Part shown: positions 8,496-17,649 of the stretch, piece by piece
Layout: each line of letters begins with the position of its first letter
How positions within the stretch are numbered: the first letter of the stretch is position 1
Origin: Pelagisphaera sp964404745
Lineage (GTDB): Bacteria > Verrucomicrobiota > Verrucomicrobiia > Opitutales > Opitutaceae
Length of the DNA stretch: 64,000 nt
Direction: 5' to 3'
NCBI GenBank assembly: GCA_964404745.1
Contig: CAYOLG010000025.1
Coordinates: forward strand, 11,793 to 75,792
The notes under the pieces: model-generated
Told to the model about the DNA's origin: nothing
Database searches by the model: none
Seen by the model: only the letters and a program-made list of their open reading frames with translations
Program-made: the position numbers and the translations under genes

Positions 8496-9749
8496 ATGAA
8501 TAAACGCGACTTTATAAAGCGAATCGCCCTCGTCGGATTGACGGCCCCAGCATTCACCCGACTGGATGGCTTGCTCGCCGCCGTTGAAAATCGGTCTTCT
8601 ATAGAACTGGCAACCGACGAGGACTTTTGGGCTAAGATCCGAGCGGCCTACAAGCTCAAGCCGGATTATATCAATCTGGAAAGCGGATTCTACTGCATTC
8701 AACCTGAGGAAACGCTCGAGAATTTCATTCGCCACGTTCGCGAGGTGAACTACCACGGCTCCTACTACATGCGGAATCTCCGCCTGGAAAACAAACAGCG
8801 CATTACTGCCAAACTCGCCGAGATGGCGGATTGCTCAGCAGATGAATTGGTCATTACTCGCAATACTACCGAGTCTTTGGATACGATTATCGGCGGGGTC
8901 GATTGGGAACCTGGCGACGAAGCCGTCCTGGCCAATCAGGACTATGGGGCTATGCGGAGCATGTTCGAACTCGTGGAGCGGCGCTACGGAGTGGTCCGGA
9001 AAGTTATCGATGTTCCCATGCTTCCCCAGTCCGATCAGGAAATTGTCGACACCTACGCCGCCGCCATCACACCGAAGACGCGTCTGCTGATGGTTTGCCA
9101 TATAATCAACATCACCGGCCACATACTTCCCATCCGCAAGATCTGCGACATGGCCCATTCCAAGGGCGTCGATGTCCTCGTGGATGGGGCTCACGCCTTC
9201 GGCCATTTCGAGTTTTCCATTGAAGATCTCCATTGCGACTACTACGGAACCAGCCTCCACAAATGGCTCAGCGCTCCGCTCGGGGCCGGTTTTCTCTACG
9301 TAAAGAAATCGAACTTTAGCAAAATTTGGCCGATGTTCGCTTCGCCCAAGGATTCAGACGACATCACGCGACTCAATCACACCGGAACCCATCCGGCCCA
9401 TACGGACCTGGCCATCGCCAATGCTATCGAATTCCACAATCGGATCGGCGGAGAACGCAAAGAAGCCCGCCTGCGCTACCTTCAAAACTACTGGACTGAT
9501 CAGGCTAGGGAGATGGATCACGTGACCCTATTCACCCCTAAAGAACGCCACCGCTCTTGCGGAATCGCCAATGCAGGAATTAAAGGGATGGAATCGTCCG
9601 AGATGGCGAAGAAACTAATGGATGAGCACGGGATCTTTGCTGTTTCTATCAACACTGGTGGCGTCAATGGATGCCGTATCTCTCCAAATGTTTTCACAAG
9701 TATCGATGAACTAGATACGTTGGTTTCTGCTCTAAAATCAATGGGCTGA
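8496..9749 (+). CDS. Exported class V aminotransferase (isopenicillin-N-epimerase-like)
   Basis: A 417-residue PLP enzyme of aminotransferase class V. Residues about 1-32 form a Tat-like leader (NKRDFIKRIALVGLTAPAF), unusual for this family, which is normally cytoplasmic. The fold-type I core shows TRNTTESLDTIIGG (phosphate contact), VDVLVDGAHAFGHF (cofactor Asp) and YYGTSLHKWLSAPLGAGFLY with Lys256 as the likely Schiff-base lysine. Homologues are annotated as isopenicillin-N epimerase or cysteine-desulfurase-like, but no beta-lactam pathway is nearby, so the real substrate is open. It stands alone between remnants and a palindromic repeat; the ATG at 8496 gives the leader directly at the N-terminus. 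Confidence 0.85.
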   Translation: MNKRDFIKRIALVGLTAPAFTRLDGLLAAVENRSSIELATDEDFWAKIRAAYKLKPDYINLESGFYCIQPEETLENFIRHVREVNYHGSYYMRNLRLENKQRITAKLAEMADCSADELVITRNTTESLDTIIGGVDWEPGDEAVLANQDYGAMRSMFELVERRYGVVRKVIDVPMLPQSDQEIVDTYAAAITPKTRLLMVCHIINITGHILPIRKICDMAHSKGVDVLVDGAHAFGHFEFSIEDLHCDYYGTSLHKWLSAPLGAGFLYVKKSNFSKIWPMFASPKDSDDITRLNHTGTHPAHTDLAIANAIEFHNRIGGERKEARLRYLQNYWTDQAREMDHVTLFTPKERHRSCGIANAGIKGMESSEMAKKLMDEHGIFAVSINTGGVNGCRISPNVFTSIDELDTLVSALKSMG

Positions 9750-9838
9750 AGGTAATCATGAGCAAAATGAGGGTACCCCGATCGGGAATCGCTGGCTTAA
9801 GCGGATCTCTACGAGAGTATCCAATAAATCCGAAATCC

Positions 9839-9866
9839 GTAGGGTCGCCGCTTGCGGCGACCCTAC
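9839..9866. repeat. Perfect 28-base palindrome, REP-like (family D)
   Basis: Two 13-base arms, GTAGGGTCGCCGC and GCGGCGACCCTAC, are separated by TT. It begins with GTAG and ends with CTAC like the other intergenic elements here. It could also end the transcript of the upstream aminotransferase gene, but no T-run follows. Confidence 0.8.
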
Positions 9867-9980
9867 ACCGAGATACCCGATACCACCTACAAATTAGACC
9901 CCCTCTTTACGACCGAAACGCTTTATTATGCTCTGCTGATCTAGGTCGAAAAGCCCCCAACGAAACACGAGAGAAAAACG

Positions 9981-11342
9981 ATGCGACCAACCAACAATTC
10001 TAGCCGGCGGCAATTCTTGAAAACAACTGGGCCCCTAAGTCTTGCGGGAATCGTAACACCCTTCCTTTCATGCTCCCGAAAGTCCGGCACCAATCGCTTT
10101 GCAAATTCTCTACACCGTCGTGCCCGCCTTCTTTCGACTGACGTCTTTATTTCCTCTCCGAAACAGGGAACAGCGGTTTTCGGAGCCAGCTACTACACTA
10201 AGCTCGAGGGCTCGGATCTCATGAGCGTGCACCGATACACAAGTCGAAGCGATACGGTCGATGTTGCCTTCGTGCGCCTTTCCCCCGACAACGGGGAGTC
10301 CTGGGGCGATACTGTTGAATGGGCGACGAAGTTCGACCATCCTGATGGCACTGGTCGTCGACATCCACGTGGTGGATACGTAGATCCTGCTACTGGCAAG
10401 TATCTGACCGTCTGGACCGAGGGTGTTCTGCCCTCCGATGATCCACTGGAAGGTTTGAAGCAATGGAAGCTTCACTATTCCGTATCGGAAGATGGCGGCC
10501 TAACCCGAGCGGTTGATGAACAGATTATTCATGAAGGCGAAGCGTACGGCGCCAAACACCACATGCCGGGTATTACCGTCGGAAAGAATTGTCTCATGAT
10601 CGGAGATCTAGGCCAACGCCCATTGACGAGATCTGACGGAACCATCATGCTGCCTGTGCAAAGCAGTCCTGTCGGTCCCGATGGTCAATACTACAACCCA
10701 GGGGCGGGCTACACGTACACAGACTGCCTGATGCTTTTCGGGAAATGGAGATCCGATGGCCGTCTCTCTTGGACCGCTTCCGAGCGCCTCGAGGGAGACC
10801 CCAATAGGTCAACGCGGGGCCTCGTTGAACCGACGATTGCCGAGCTCTCAGACGGGTCCATTCTCATGGTCATGAGAGGCAGCAATGACGTTCGCCCCGA
10901 CTGGCCTGGCTACAAATGGTATTCGAAATCTTATGATGGCGGGATGACCTGGACGAAAGCCAGACCGTGGACTTACGATGATGGGACGCCATTCCACTCT
11001 CCCAGCGCCACTTCCCAATTGATCCCCTACTCTGACGGCAGACTCCTATGGATGGGCAATATTTCGGAGGAGAACTCCAAGGGCAACAGCCCCCGATACC
11101 CGATTGTCATCGGCGAGGTCGACCTCAAGAGCGGCCAACTCATCCGCGATACAGTGGTGGCTATCGATAACCGTAAGGCCGACGAGAGCCCCCACCTGAC
11201 CCTTTCCAATTTCTACGTCCGCGAAGAACGGGAAAGCGGCCACTTGCTCCTGCATATGACTCGCCTGTTTGCCCGAGACTTCCGTACGGACGGAAGTACC
11301 GACTGGACGGCCGATAGTCTTCTCTACCGAATCGAAGTGTAA
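9981..11342 (+). CDS. Sialidase-like (BNR/Asp-box) exported protein
   Basis: A 453-residue protein with a Tat-type leader (SRRQFLKTTGPLSLAGIV, followed by a lipobox-like FLSC). The mature part is a six-bladed sialidase-type propeller with Asp-box repeats: SPDNGESWGDT, SEDGGLTRAV and YDGGMTWTKA. PVC bacteria use such proteins as exo-sialidases or related glycan-binding or cleaving enzymes; the arginine triad and substrate cannot be judged by eye. An AG-rich site (ACGAGAGAAAAACG) precedes the ATG at 9981. Its stop codon overlaps the start of the sulfatase at 11342 by one base (TAATG), so the two are translationally coupled and probably act on the same glycan. Confidence 0.85.
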   Translation: MRPTNNSSRRQFLKTTGPLSLAGIVTPFLSCSRKSGTNRFANSLHRRARLLSTDVFISSPKQGTAVFGASYYTKLEGSDLMSVHRYTSRSDTVDVAFVRLSPDNGESWGDTVEWATKFDHPDGTGRRHPRGGYVDPATGKYLTVWTEGVLPSDDPLEGLKQWKLHYSVSEDGGLTRAVDEQIIHEGEAYGAKHHMPGITVGKNCLMIGDLGQRPLTRSDGTIMLPVQSSPVGPDGQYYNPGAGYTYTDCLMLFGKWRSDGRLSWTASERLEGDPNRSTRGLVEPTIAELSDGSILMVMRGSNDVRPDWPGYKWYSKSYDGGMTWTKARPWTYDDGTPFHSPSATSQLIPYSDGRLLWMGNISEENSKGNSPRYPIVIGEVDLKSGQLIRDTVVAIDNRKADESPHLTLSNFYVREERESGHLLLHMTRLFARDFRTDGSTDWTADSLLYRIEV

Positions 11343-12715
11343 TGCGCATTCTAGTTGCTCTCTGCCTGGTCACATTAAGCTCGTTGAGGATCTATTCCGA
11401 GCGCCCCAACGTTCTTCTCATAATGGCCGATGATCTCGGTCCGGAGGCATTGGCCTCCTATGGAAACACGGTTTACACGACGCCTCGCCTGGATCGCATG
11501 GCTTCAGAAGGAGCTCGTTTCGAAAATGCCTTTGCTACACCGGTCTGCTCGCCCACTCGGGCTATGATCCTCACGGGTCTTTATCCAAATCGAACGGGTA
11601 TTATGGAGCGGATGGACAGCCGCCTTGATCCGGACAAGAACAATCGCCTTCCAGCCCACATAAAGACCTTGGGCCACATGTTTCAAGAAGCTGGATACGC
11701 AACGGTCATAGCCGGCAAGTGGCATTTAGGCGATTTTCAACGGTATCCCGATCAGCCCACTAGCCACGGCTTCGGTGAACACTGCCTATGGGTGCAGTAC
11801 TGGGATGGCAAGCGCCCAAGCCGCTACTACGGTCCTCATAATTGGGAGAATGGTGAGTATCGAGCTCACGGCAATGACGTATTCGGTCCAGACTATTACG
11901 CGGACTTCCTTCTAAACTTCATTGAGCGAAACCAGGAAAAGCCGTTCTTCGCTTACTTTCCCATGAACCTCGTTCATGGACCGCTTATAGAACCTCCGGG
12001 GCTCAAAGAGCTCGCGGCGAGTGCTTATCCGAAAGATCTAGGAGCCAATGAGCGAACCATCGGCCACATGATCACTTACATGGACGCCATCGTCGGCAGG
12101 ATGCTCGACAAGCTGGCGATTCTGGGTTTAGAGGAAAATACCTTAGTCATTTTCACGGGCGACAATGGCTCAGCTCCAAATCTGGTTAGCCAACTCGGTC
12201 ATTTCCACCTTCGCGGCGGCAAGCGCAGTATGAACGAAGCGGGTACACGGGTGCCGTTTATTGCTCGATGGCCGGGAAAGATTCCGCCCGGTACGCGACA
12301 CGCTTTTTTCACTCTCATGGATGTGAAACCAACGCTAGCAAAGCTGACAGGGATATCTATAACCCATGAGTTGGATGGAATGGATCTCTCCCACAATTTG
12401 CTCAACACTCCCGGCAAGGATCGAACTCTATTCGCCATGGCCTTTGAGGGGGGCGTCTATTTTGTCCGCGACGAGCGTTTTCGCCTCCACGAAGACGGCC
12501 GGTTTTACGAAATCCCTGTGTCCGATGTGGAAGTTCGCTACAGTATGGAAACGCTGGAAAGCGGAATCCGCTTGGAACACAGGCAGCGATTGCAGCGGCA
12601 CTTAGATTCCTTCATGGATATCAAGCAGACGGATACGTCCTATACCATTGTCCCGTTTGGCACCTATGGCGATGTCATCAAAAATCGCCTGGATGCGGAG
12701 AAACGAAAAGACTAG
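11342..12715 (+). CDS. Sulfatase
   Basis: A 457-residue arylsulfatase-type enzyme with a short signal peptide. RPNVLLIMADDLG holds the calcium pair Asp30-Asp31, and CSPTR has the formylglycine Cys69 (Thr in place of Ser at position four, a common variant). GKWHLGDF and VIFTGDNGSAPN carry further active-site Lys/His and metal Asp/Asn residues. The start codon overlaps the stop of the sialidase-like gene by one base, giving tight coupling. The C-terminal part is short compared with the other sulfatases here and has an unusual ending after YEIPVSDVEVRYSME. Substrate unknown. Confidence 0.93.
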   Translation: MRILVALCLVTLSSLRIYSERPNVLLIMADDLGPEALASYGNTVYTTPRLDRMASEGARFENAFATPVCSPTRAMILTGLYPNRTGIMERMDSRLDPDKNNRLPAHIKTLGHMFQEAGYATVIAGKWHLGDFQRYPDQPTSHGFGEHCLWVQYWDGKRPSRYYGPHNWENGEYRAHGNDVFGPDYYADFLLNFIERNQEKPFFAYFPMNLVHGPLIEPPGLKELAASAYPKDLGANERTIGHMITYMDAIVGRMLDKLAILGLEENTLVIFTGDNGSAPNLVSQLGHFHLRGGKRSMNEAGTRVPFIARWPGKIPPGTRHAFFTLMDVKPTLAKLTGISITHELDGMDLSHNLLNTPGKDRTLFAMAFEGGVYFVRDERFRLHEDGRFYEIPVSDVEVRYSMETLESGIRLEHRQRLQRHLDSFMDIKQTDTSYTIVPFGTYGDVIKNRLDAEKRKD

Positions 12716-12774
12716 CCACAGCCTCTAGGCGGAAACATTCCCTCAAAAGGCGATGGACTCTAAATTTCTGATAT

Positions 12775-12790
12775 GCGGCTAGGTAGCCGC
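12775..12790. repeat. 16-base perfect palindrome
   Basis: Seven-base arms GCGGCTA and TAGCCGC surround GG. It lies in the 239-base space between a sulfatase and yceI, about 165 bases before the yceI start. It may be a hairpin at the end of the upstream transcript or a REP fragment. Confidence 0.45.
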
Positions 12791-12954
12791 TATAAGACTG
12801 GCCCTGAGGGAAAAACTCCCCAATCGAGAAGATCACTCAATCACTCTCAAAATCCGTATTTCAAGAATCTCGCGCATACAAGTGGATCGTGTCGGCGTTT
12901 GTTATACACCAGGCAGGAGAATGTGTACCCACCAACAGATAGAACGAACAAACA

Positions 12955-13554
12955 ATGAAAGTCACTAAGAGACTCGTATCAATTCTGGCGGCAACCCTCA
13001 TGGGTTCGTCGATCGCCTTGGCCGGCGGTATTTACCATGTGGATCAGGCAGCTAGTTCGATCATATGGAAAGGCAGCAAAGTAGGTGGGGAACACATGGG
13101 AACGGTGTCTCTGAAAAACGGCAATTTGCTGTTTTCAGAGGACGGTTTAAGCGGCGGCAGCTTCGAGATCGACATGACCACGATCAACACAACTGATGTG
13201 CAAGGCCGCCAGAAGCGACGCGTTGACCGGCACTTGCTGTCCAAGGACTTCTTTGCCTCGAAGCTGTTTCCCGCAGCCACGTTGGATATCGCCAACGTTG
13301 ACAAATCATCGCAAGATGGATCCTACAACGTTACTGCCGACCTATCCGTAAAGGGGATCACCAAGAAAATAAATTTCACCGCCTACATAGACCTTGAGGG
13401 AAACAAAGCTACCGCCAAAGCGGACATCGTCTTCGACCGTTCCGACTACGATGTGAGGTACCGTTCCGACAGCTTTTTCGAGAATCTGGGCGACAAGCTG
13501 ATCCACGACGATGTCGAAGTTGGCGTGTTCTTAACTTTGTACAAGGACAGCTAA
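12955..13554 (+). CDS. YceI-family periplasmic lipid-binding protein
   Basis: A 199-residue protein with signal peptide (VSILAATLMGSSIALA, cleavage before GGIYHVD). The mature part is a YceI beta-barrel: YHVDQAASSIIWKGSKVGGE at the N-terminus, then GSFEIDMTTINTTD, the helix-flanking SKDFFASKLFPAATL, and VTADLSVKGITKKI towards the end. YceI proteins bind isoprenoid or other amphiphilic molecules in the periplasm, and are often linked to respiration or stress. It is flanked by sulfatases but separated by its own intergenic spaces and a terminator, so it is probably its own transcription unit. Confidence 0.93.
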   Translation: MKVTKRLVSILAATLMGSSIALAGGIYHVDQAASSIIWKGSKVGGEHMGTVSLKNGNLLFSEDGLSGGSFEIDMTTINTTDVQGRQKRRVDRHLLSKDFFASKLFPAATLDIANVDKSSQDGSYNVTADLSVKGITKKINFTAYIDLEGNKATAKADIVFDRSDYDVRYRSDSFFENLGDKLIHDDVEVGVFLTLYKDS

Positions 13555-13592
13555 AACGAATCAGATTTTGCTGCTTTCAAAACTCGAAGGCC

Positions 13593-13612
13593 GAAGTCGA
13601 AGCGACTTTTTC
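13593..13612 (+). terminator. Intrinsic terminator after yceI
   Basis: The stem AAGTCG / CGACTT with loop AAG is followed directly by a T-run, 40 bases after the yceI stop codon. Confidence 0.6.
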
Positions 13613-13668
13613 GTGTTTGCCTGATTCAGTAGGCGAATCTATTCCCGATGCACACCATACAAATATAG

Positions 13669-15054
13669 ATGCGCTATCCCTTTCATAGATTTTATCCTGT
13701 GCTAATTGCCTTAGTTCTGTCGATCGGCCTCGACGCCGCTAAAAAGCCTAACGTCGTCATTTTTCTCACCGACGACCAAGGCACTCTCGATGTAAACCGA
13801 TTTGGGGCGGATGACTTGCATACACCGAATATGGATTCGCTGGCCGACAACGGGGTACGCTTCACTCAGGCCTACGCTCACACCGTATGCTGTCCGTCCC
13901 GAGCCGCCCTGCTAACTGGACGCCATCCGAATCGCGGGGGCGTGCAAAGCTGGCTGCAAGGGGATCGCAATGGCAGCGACACCCAACTGGGCAACATGGA
14001 TCCCGAGGAAATTACTTTGGCAGAGGTTCTTAAGGAAGCTGGCTACCGCACTGCCCTATTCGGCAAGTGGCATCTGGGAGCGAAGGTTGGCCATGGACCA
14101 CTCGATCAAGGCTTTGAAACGCACTTTGGACATCTTTCCGGATTCATCGACAACTTCACTCACTATTTTCTTCACGGGCAAGGGTATCACGATCTCTACG
14201 ACAACAACCAAGAGATTTTCCGAAGAGGCGAGTATTTCCCGGAAATGATGGTCGATAAGGCCGTCAAGTATGTGGATGAGCATAGCGATGAGCCCTTCTT
14301 CATGATGGTCGCTTTCAACCTGCCCCACTACCCAGAGCAGCCCTCCGAGGAATTCAAAGAGGCTTTCGCCGACCTGGAGATGCCGCGTCGGTCCTACGCC
14401 AAGGTCATGGCTACGGTCGATAAGCAAATCGGTCGCGTCCTCCAACAACTGGACGCTTCCGGCATTCGCGATGACACTATCATCGTTTTCAGCAGCGACA
14501 ATGGCCACTCGGAAGAAGACAATCGCGGGATCACCGTCGGCTACCACAATAGTGGGTATCCAATCGGCCACTACTACCTAGCCCATGGCGGTGGAGGCTA
14601 CACGGGCAAATGGGTTGGCCGCAAGGGCACCTTCCTCGAAGGGGGCGTACGCGTGCCAATGATCGTCAGCTACCCAAAAGAGCTGCCGCAAGGCGTCGTC
14701 CGCCACCAAACCATCACCATCATGGACTGGATGCCCACGCTGATCGAGCTTATCGGGCTGCCCCAGCCGGCCAACCCTCTCGATGGACATAGCCTGTTGC
14801 CAATAATCAAGAGCGATAAAGCCCTCTCCAAGCATCGGATCCTCTACTTCGATTGGCGCGATGACTGGGCGGTACGCGAGGGTGACTGGAAACTCATCTC
14901 AACGCTCAATCGCCGAACTCAGGAACGCATTCACACGCTCCACAATTTGGGCGACAAGCAGCCCGAAGTGACCGACTATGCATCCGAAATGCCCGAACGC
15001 GTGAACCGGCTTAAAGCGCTTCACGAAGCCTGGGCCAAAGAAGTGAAACCGTAG
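13669..15054 (+). CDS. Sulfatase
   Basis: A 461-residue exported sulfatase. After a signal peptide (about 1-24) come KPNVVIFLTDDQGTLDVNRF with Asp35-Asp36, and the catalytic motif CCPSR, in which Cys74 is the residue expected to become formylglycine. GKWHLGAKVGHGPLDQGF and VFSSDNGHSEED supply the other active-site residues, and FLEGGVRVPMIV is the typical late strand. It resembles the arylsulfatase A-type group common in marine Verrucomicrobia. It stands alone between the yceI terminator and the decaying region to its right. Substrate not predictable from sequence. Confidence 0.93.
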   Translation: MRYPFHRFYPVLIALVLSIGLDAAKKPNVVIFLTDDQGTLDVNRFGADDLHTPNMDSLADNGVRFTQAYAHTVCCPSRAALLTGRHPNRGGVQSWLQGDRNGSDTQLGNMDPEEITLAEVLKEAGYRTALFGKWHLGAKVGHGPLDQGFETHFGHLSGFIDNFTHYFLHGQGYHDLYDNNQEIFRRGEYFPEMMVDKAVKYVDEHSDEPFFMMVAFNLPHYPEQPSEEFKEAFADLEMPRRSYAKVMATVDKQIGRVLQQLDASGIRDDTIIVFSSDNGHSEEDNRGITVGYHNSGYPIGHYYLAHGGGGYTGKWVGRKGTFLEGGVRVPMIVSYPKELPQGVVRHQTITIMDWMPTLIELIGLPQPANPLDGHSLLPIIKSDKALSKHRILYFDWRDDWAVREGDWKLISTLNRRTQERIHTLHNLGDKQPEVTDYASEMPERVNRLKALHEAWAKEVKP

Positions 15055-15400
15055 CGTTATTGGACAGGGCGTGAGTTTAGTAGCGCGGCGCTCCCCAGGG
15101 AAGACGGTATAACTTGATTCCCACCTATTTTGCTTTTTAATCTCGATATCTTTGCACGATGGCTTTTCGCATCGGCAAGCGTATCTCGCGTTCTGAATAC
15201 TTTGGCAGATGGACACGCAGGGGAAAGAATAAGGGAAGTCGCAACTCATATCAGAACCGGAAAAAACGCCGGGCCGCTCTATTCGCTGGTGCAAATCGGA
15301 TTGCGGATGCGTCTTATCAATCTACTCTCGGACGCCTGCCTGTTCGTTGGGGCGTAGTGCATGTGCGCCGTTGGATTTTTGAAAACGATGAAGGCGGCGC
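15055..15400. other. No intact gene recognised
   Basis: Both strands of this 346-base stretch lack a convincing gene. Frames from 15130 and 15159 stay open for about 75-82 codons, but they overlap, lack ribosome-binding sites and match nothing I know. It borders a YqhA-family pseudogene and is probably further decayed coding sequence. Confidence 0.5.
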
Positions 15401-15715
15401 TTGTTAGCCCACGCGATGGACACCTTCCTGGTGGCCAATGTACTGGTCGTATTTTCGACAGGCATCTTGCATCTCTTTATAATGGAGCTGAAGTAGAAGG
15501 ATTTTAAGGGCCTGCGCGGATTCGAGCGTGTGAACTCCATTCGTGGCCTTAAAAAGATTCTTGGCACATTGATCGTGATCGTTCTTTTCGTTCACTTTTT
15601 TGCCCTCTCTATCCAAGAAAATTCATTCGAATGGAGCTTGCTCGTTATCCCAGCCGGAGCCGTCCTAATGGCCTGCGCCTTGCGCTTACTCAAGCTCGAT
15701 AGGGACGACGATTAA
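15401..15715 (+). pseudogene. YqhA / UPF0114-family membrane protein, interrupted by TAG
   Basis: One frame reads AHAMDTFLVANVLVVFSTGI then HLFIMELK, a TAG stop at 15494-15496, then in the same frame KDFKGLRGFERVNSIRGLKK, ILGTLIVIVLFVHFF and a last hydrophobic helix before TAA at 15713-15715. UPF0114/YqhA proteins have exactly this layout: HAhDhFLhA..LhhFhhGhYELFI, a short hydrophilic loop, then LKKkhLGhIVVhLFVxFF and a terminal helix. The N-terminal helix is missing, because an in-frame TGA lies just upstream at 15389. An internal nonsense codon plus a lost start make it non-functional unless the stop is read through. It sits next to the decaying Mrp cluster. Confidence 0.75.
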
Positions 15716-15716
15716 T

Positions 15717-16049
15717 CGATTTCCCAGCCACGCCAGGTATCGATCGACCCTAATCTCGCCGTTGCTTCAGTCCAGCGATCCGTCCGGGCACAATCCAATT
15801 TGCGCAGCATTCTGCCAGAAAAATATTTCGCGATTCGCTTGACTAGACGCTTTTTTGTACGAATTGCTTTTCGTGCATTTTAATTCATTAAAAATGTGTA
15901 GGAAACCAAAGTAGATAAGAAACGCCAAAGGGAGTCTTTTTACTTCGAGCCAATACTCGCTGCAGCCAAACCAGCCAATTGGGGTCTCCTTACCTCCTCT
16001 TGCCAAGCCTATCGACTCCGCTTAGAAGTGTGATCTAGGCCAAAATCTC
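15717..16049. other. Intergenic stretch with nothing recognised
   Basis: These 333 bases separate the YqhA-family remnant from the Mrp remnants. An AT-rich part (about 15835-15905) is visible. There is no convincing open frame, repeat or RNA-like structure on either strand. Confidence 0.5.
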
Positions 16050-16304
16050 ATGAACGGGCTAGTCAGCTCGCTTCCTCTCATAGTCGGACTTCCACTAGCC
16101 GGGGCCCTACTGGCCGCCGCCTTGGGCAGATACCATCGCAACGCTCCCGCTTTCGGGGCTGCGAGCGCCGCCATACCGGCCCCCGTCATCCTCTACGCGA
16201 GCTACTATCTTTCGGCTAAGGACTCGACTACTCGCTTTTTCAGCTACCTGATCCTTTTCATGGCTTCAGTGCTGGGGCTGGTCCTGTCTGAATCAACCCG
16301 ATAA
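16050..16304 (+). pseudogene. mnhA: Mrp antiporter subunit A, N-terminal remnant
   Basis: The frame begins LPLIVGLPLAGALLAAALGR, the first helix typical of MrpA/MnhA, and then has TTRFFSYLILFMASVLGLVL, which belongs about residues 90-120 of a full subunit. Some 40-50 residues between these two parts are missing. After SESTR the frame stops at 16302-16304, where it has run into the C-terminal half of subunit D. MnhA is normally near 800-950 residues, so more than 90% is gone. This is the first piece of a cluster in the usual Mrp gene order. Confidence 0.78.
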
Positions 16305-16863
16305 TCTGGCCGCCGGCCTGTACTACCTGCTTCATTCGACTCTTCTCGCCGCTGCGTTCTTCATCCTGGCCGATCTCATCGCCCAGAGTCGCGGGCCGGC
16401 GGGTGATCGATTTGGTGATCCTGCTCCCATTCAAAACCGAAAATGACTAGGAGCGGGTTCCTTCTTGGTAGCATTCGCCTTGGCCGGCTTGCCACCGTTC
16501 TCTGGATTTGTAGGAAAAATCATGATTCCGGATACCGCTCTCGGCCATCCGTGGCGGTGGGGGATCCTGACAACCGTCCTCGCTGCTAGTATTCCGGTGC
16601 TGGTCGCCTCGGTTCGCAGCGGTTCTTTCCTGTTCCACCGGCCGCTCGGTCTAGATTCAGCAGAAGAAGGGACTAAAAACGGGATGTCTGAGGTGAAGCT
16701 AAGCGTTTGGATCGTCGGTGTTTTGCTGGCTACCGCTCCCCTACTTGTTGTCTTCGACGGGAATGTGATGGCCTACATCAATGAAACTGTCGTTCAGCTT
16801 CAGCAGGTCCCAGCGTACATCGAAGCTGTCATGGAAAACGCCAACAAACGGACACGAAAATAA
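16288..16863 (+). pseudogene. mnhD: Mrp antiporter subunit D, C-terminal remnant with TGA
   Basis: The frame reads NLAAGLYYLLHSTLLAAAFF and ILADLIAQSRG, which is the helix pair near residue 300 of MrpD, then TGA at 16444-16446, then in the same frame FALAGLPPFSGFVGKI, the conserved lysine helix of this antiporter family, and a normal-looking C-terminus. Everything before it is missing: the deletion removed the rest of mnhA, all of mnhB and mnhC, and the N-terminal half of mnhD. Two independent lesions (deletion and nonsense codon) mark it as non-functional. Confidence 0.8.
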
Positions 16864-16868
16864 GTACG

Positions 16869-17359
16869 ATGAAGCCAATATTTCCACATCCACGCTTGAG
16901 CCTGCTGCTCGTCACGATCAGGTTGCTCGTCAACAACACCTTTTTATTCCGGCCACATACTCCTAAGCGGGCAGCTAGCTACAATCATTCCGTTAGCAAC
17001 CACCGCCTTCGGGCCCGAGCCGATCCTGCTACAGCGCCCCGGACTTATCCTCAAATATGTCCTGCGCCTGATTCTGGACATCGTCACCGCCAACCTGCAA
17101 GTGGCTGTTTGGATCATACAACCCAGCAAACGGCTTCGACCCGCTTCCATACAGTACGAACTTGAACTACAGTCTCCTCTAGCTATCAGCGCTAGCCAAC
17201 ACCATCTCGCTCACTACAGGAACGGTTTCCTGCGATCTGTCTGCCGATCAACGCTTCCTTCTTATCCACAGCCTCCGTACGACCGATGGGAGGAGTTTAA
17301 CAAAGCAGATAAACGAGCGTTACGAAAAAACTTTATTGGAGGCCATCAAATCATGTTGA
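16869..17359 (+). pseudogene. mnhE: Mrp antiporter subunit E, at least two frameshifts
   Basis: It starts FPHPRLSLLLVTIRLLVNNT in the first frame. It shifts near 16940 to GHILLSGQLATIIPLA, RPGLILKYVLRLILDIVTAN and LQVAVWIIQPSKRLRP. It shifts again near 17195 to ANTISLTTGTVSCDLS and INERYEKTLLEAIKSC, ending TGA at 17357-17359. Put together these pieces give an almost full-length MnhE (about 160 residues) with the family's conserved DIVxANLQVA and ANTISLTPGTVS motifs. Its last codons overlap the mnhF start, as in intact Mrp operons, so gene order and spacing survive although the reading frame is broken. Confidence 0.85.
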
Positions 17360-17642
17360 TACCACTATCACCCTTTCTCGAGACTGCTTTGGATATCGCC
17401 ATTCTGCTGGTCAGCATCGCCTGCGTATTGAGCCTGATTCGACTTGTGATTGGTCCGAGTACTCCAGACCGTATTTTGCCGCTAGATACGCTTTTTGTTA
17501 ATACGATCGCCCTGGTCATCCTATTTGGATTAACGCAGAAAAGCATGCTCTACTTCGAGGCAGCTCTCTTCATAGCCGTCATGGCATCATCGGAACTATC
17601 GCCCTGAGCAAATACTTGACCCGGGACGACATGATGGAGTGA
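17353..17642 (+). pseudogene. mnhF: Mrp antiporter subunit F, single-base frameshift
   Basis: From the ATG at 17353 the frame gives the first MnhF helix (ALDIAILLVSIACVLSLIRL), the signature VIGPSTPDRILPLDT, and FEAALFIAVM. At about 17582 one G appears lost: reading ATGGC as ATGGGC restores GIIGTIALSKYLTRDDMME up to TGA at 17640-17642, a normal MnhF ending. As it stands, translation would leave the frame and stop at TGA 17605-17607, losing the last helix. The short gap to mnhG (7 bases) is normal for the operon. Confidence 0.85.
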
Positions 17643-17649
17643 GGCAATC

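Noticed and set aside
12773..12958. Open frame before yceI
   Set aside because: It begins inside a palindrome, has low-complexity content and overlaps the yceI start without a ribosome site.
15130..15407. Two overlapping frames of 75-82 codons
   Set aside because: They match no family I know and have no ribosome site; they overlap each other and border pseudogenes.
16050..17642. Treating the Mrp frameshifts and stop as sequencing errors
   Set aside because: There are several independent lesions, including a deletion of whole genes, while all surrounding genes are clean; decay is simpler.
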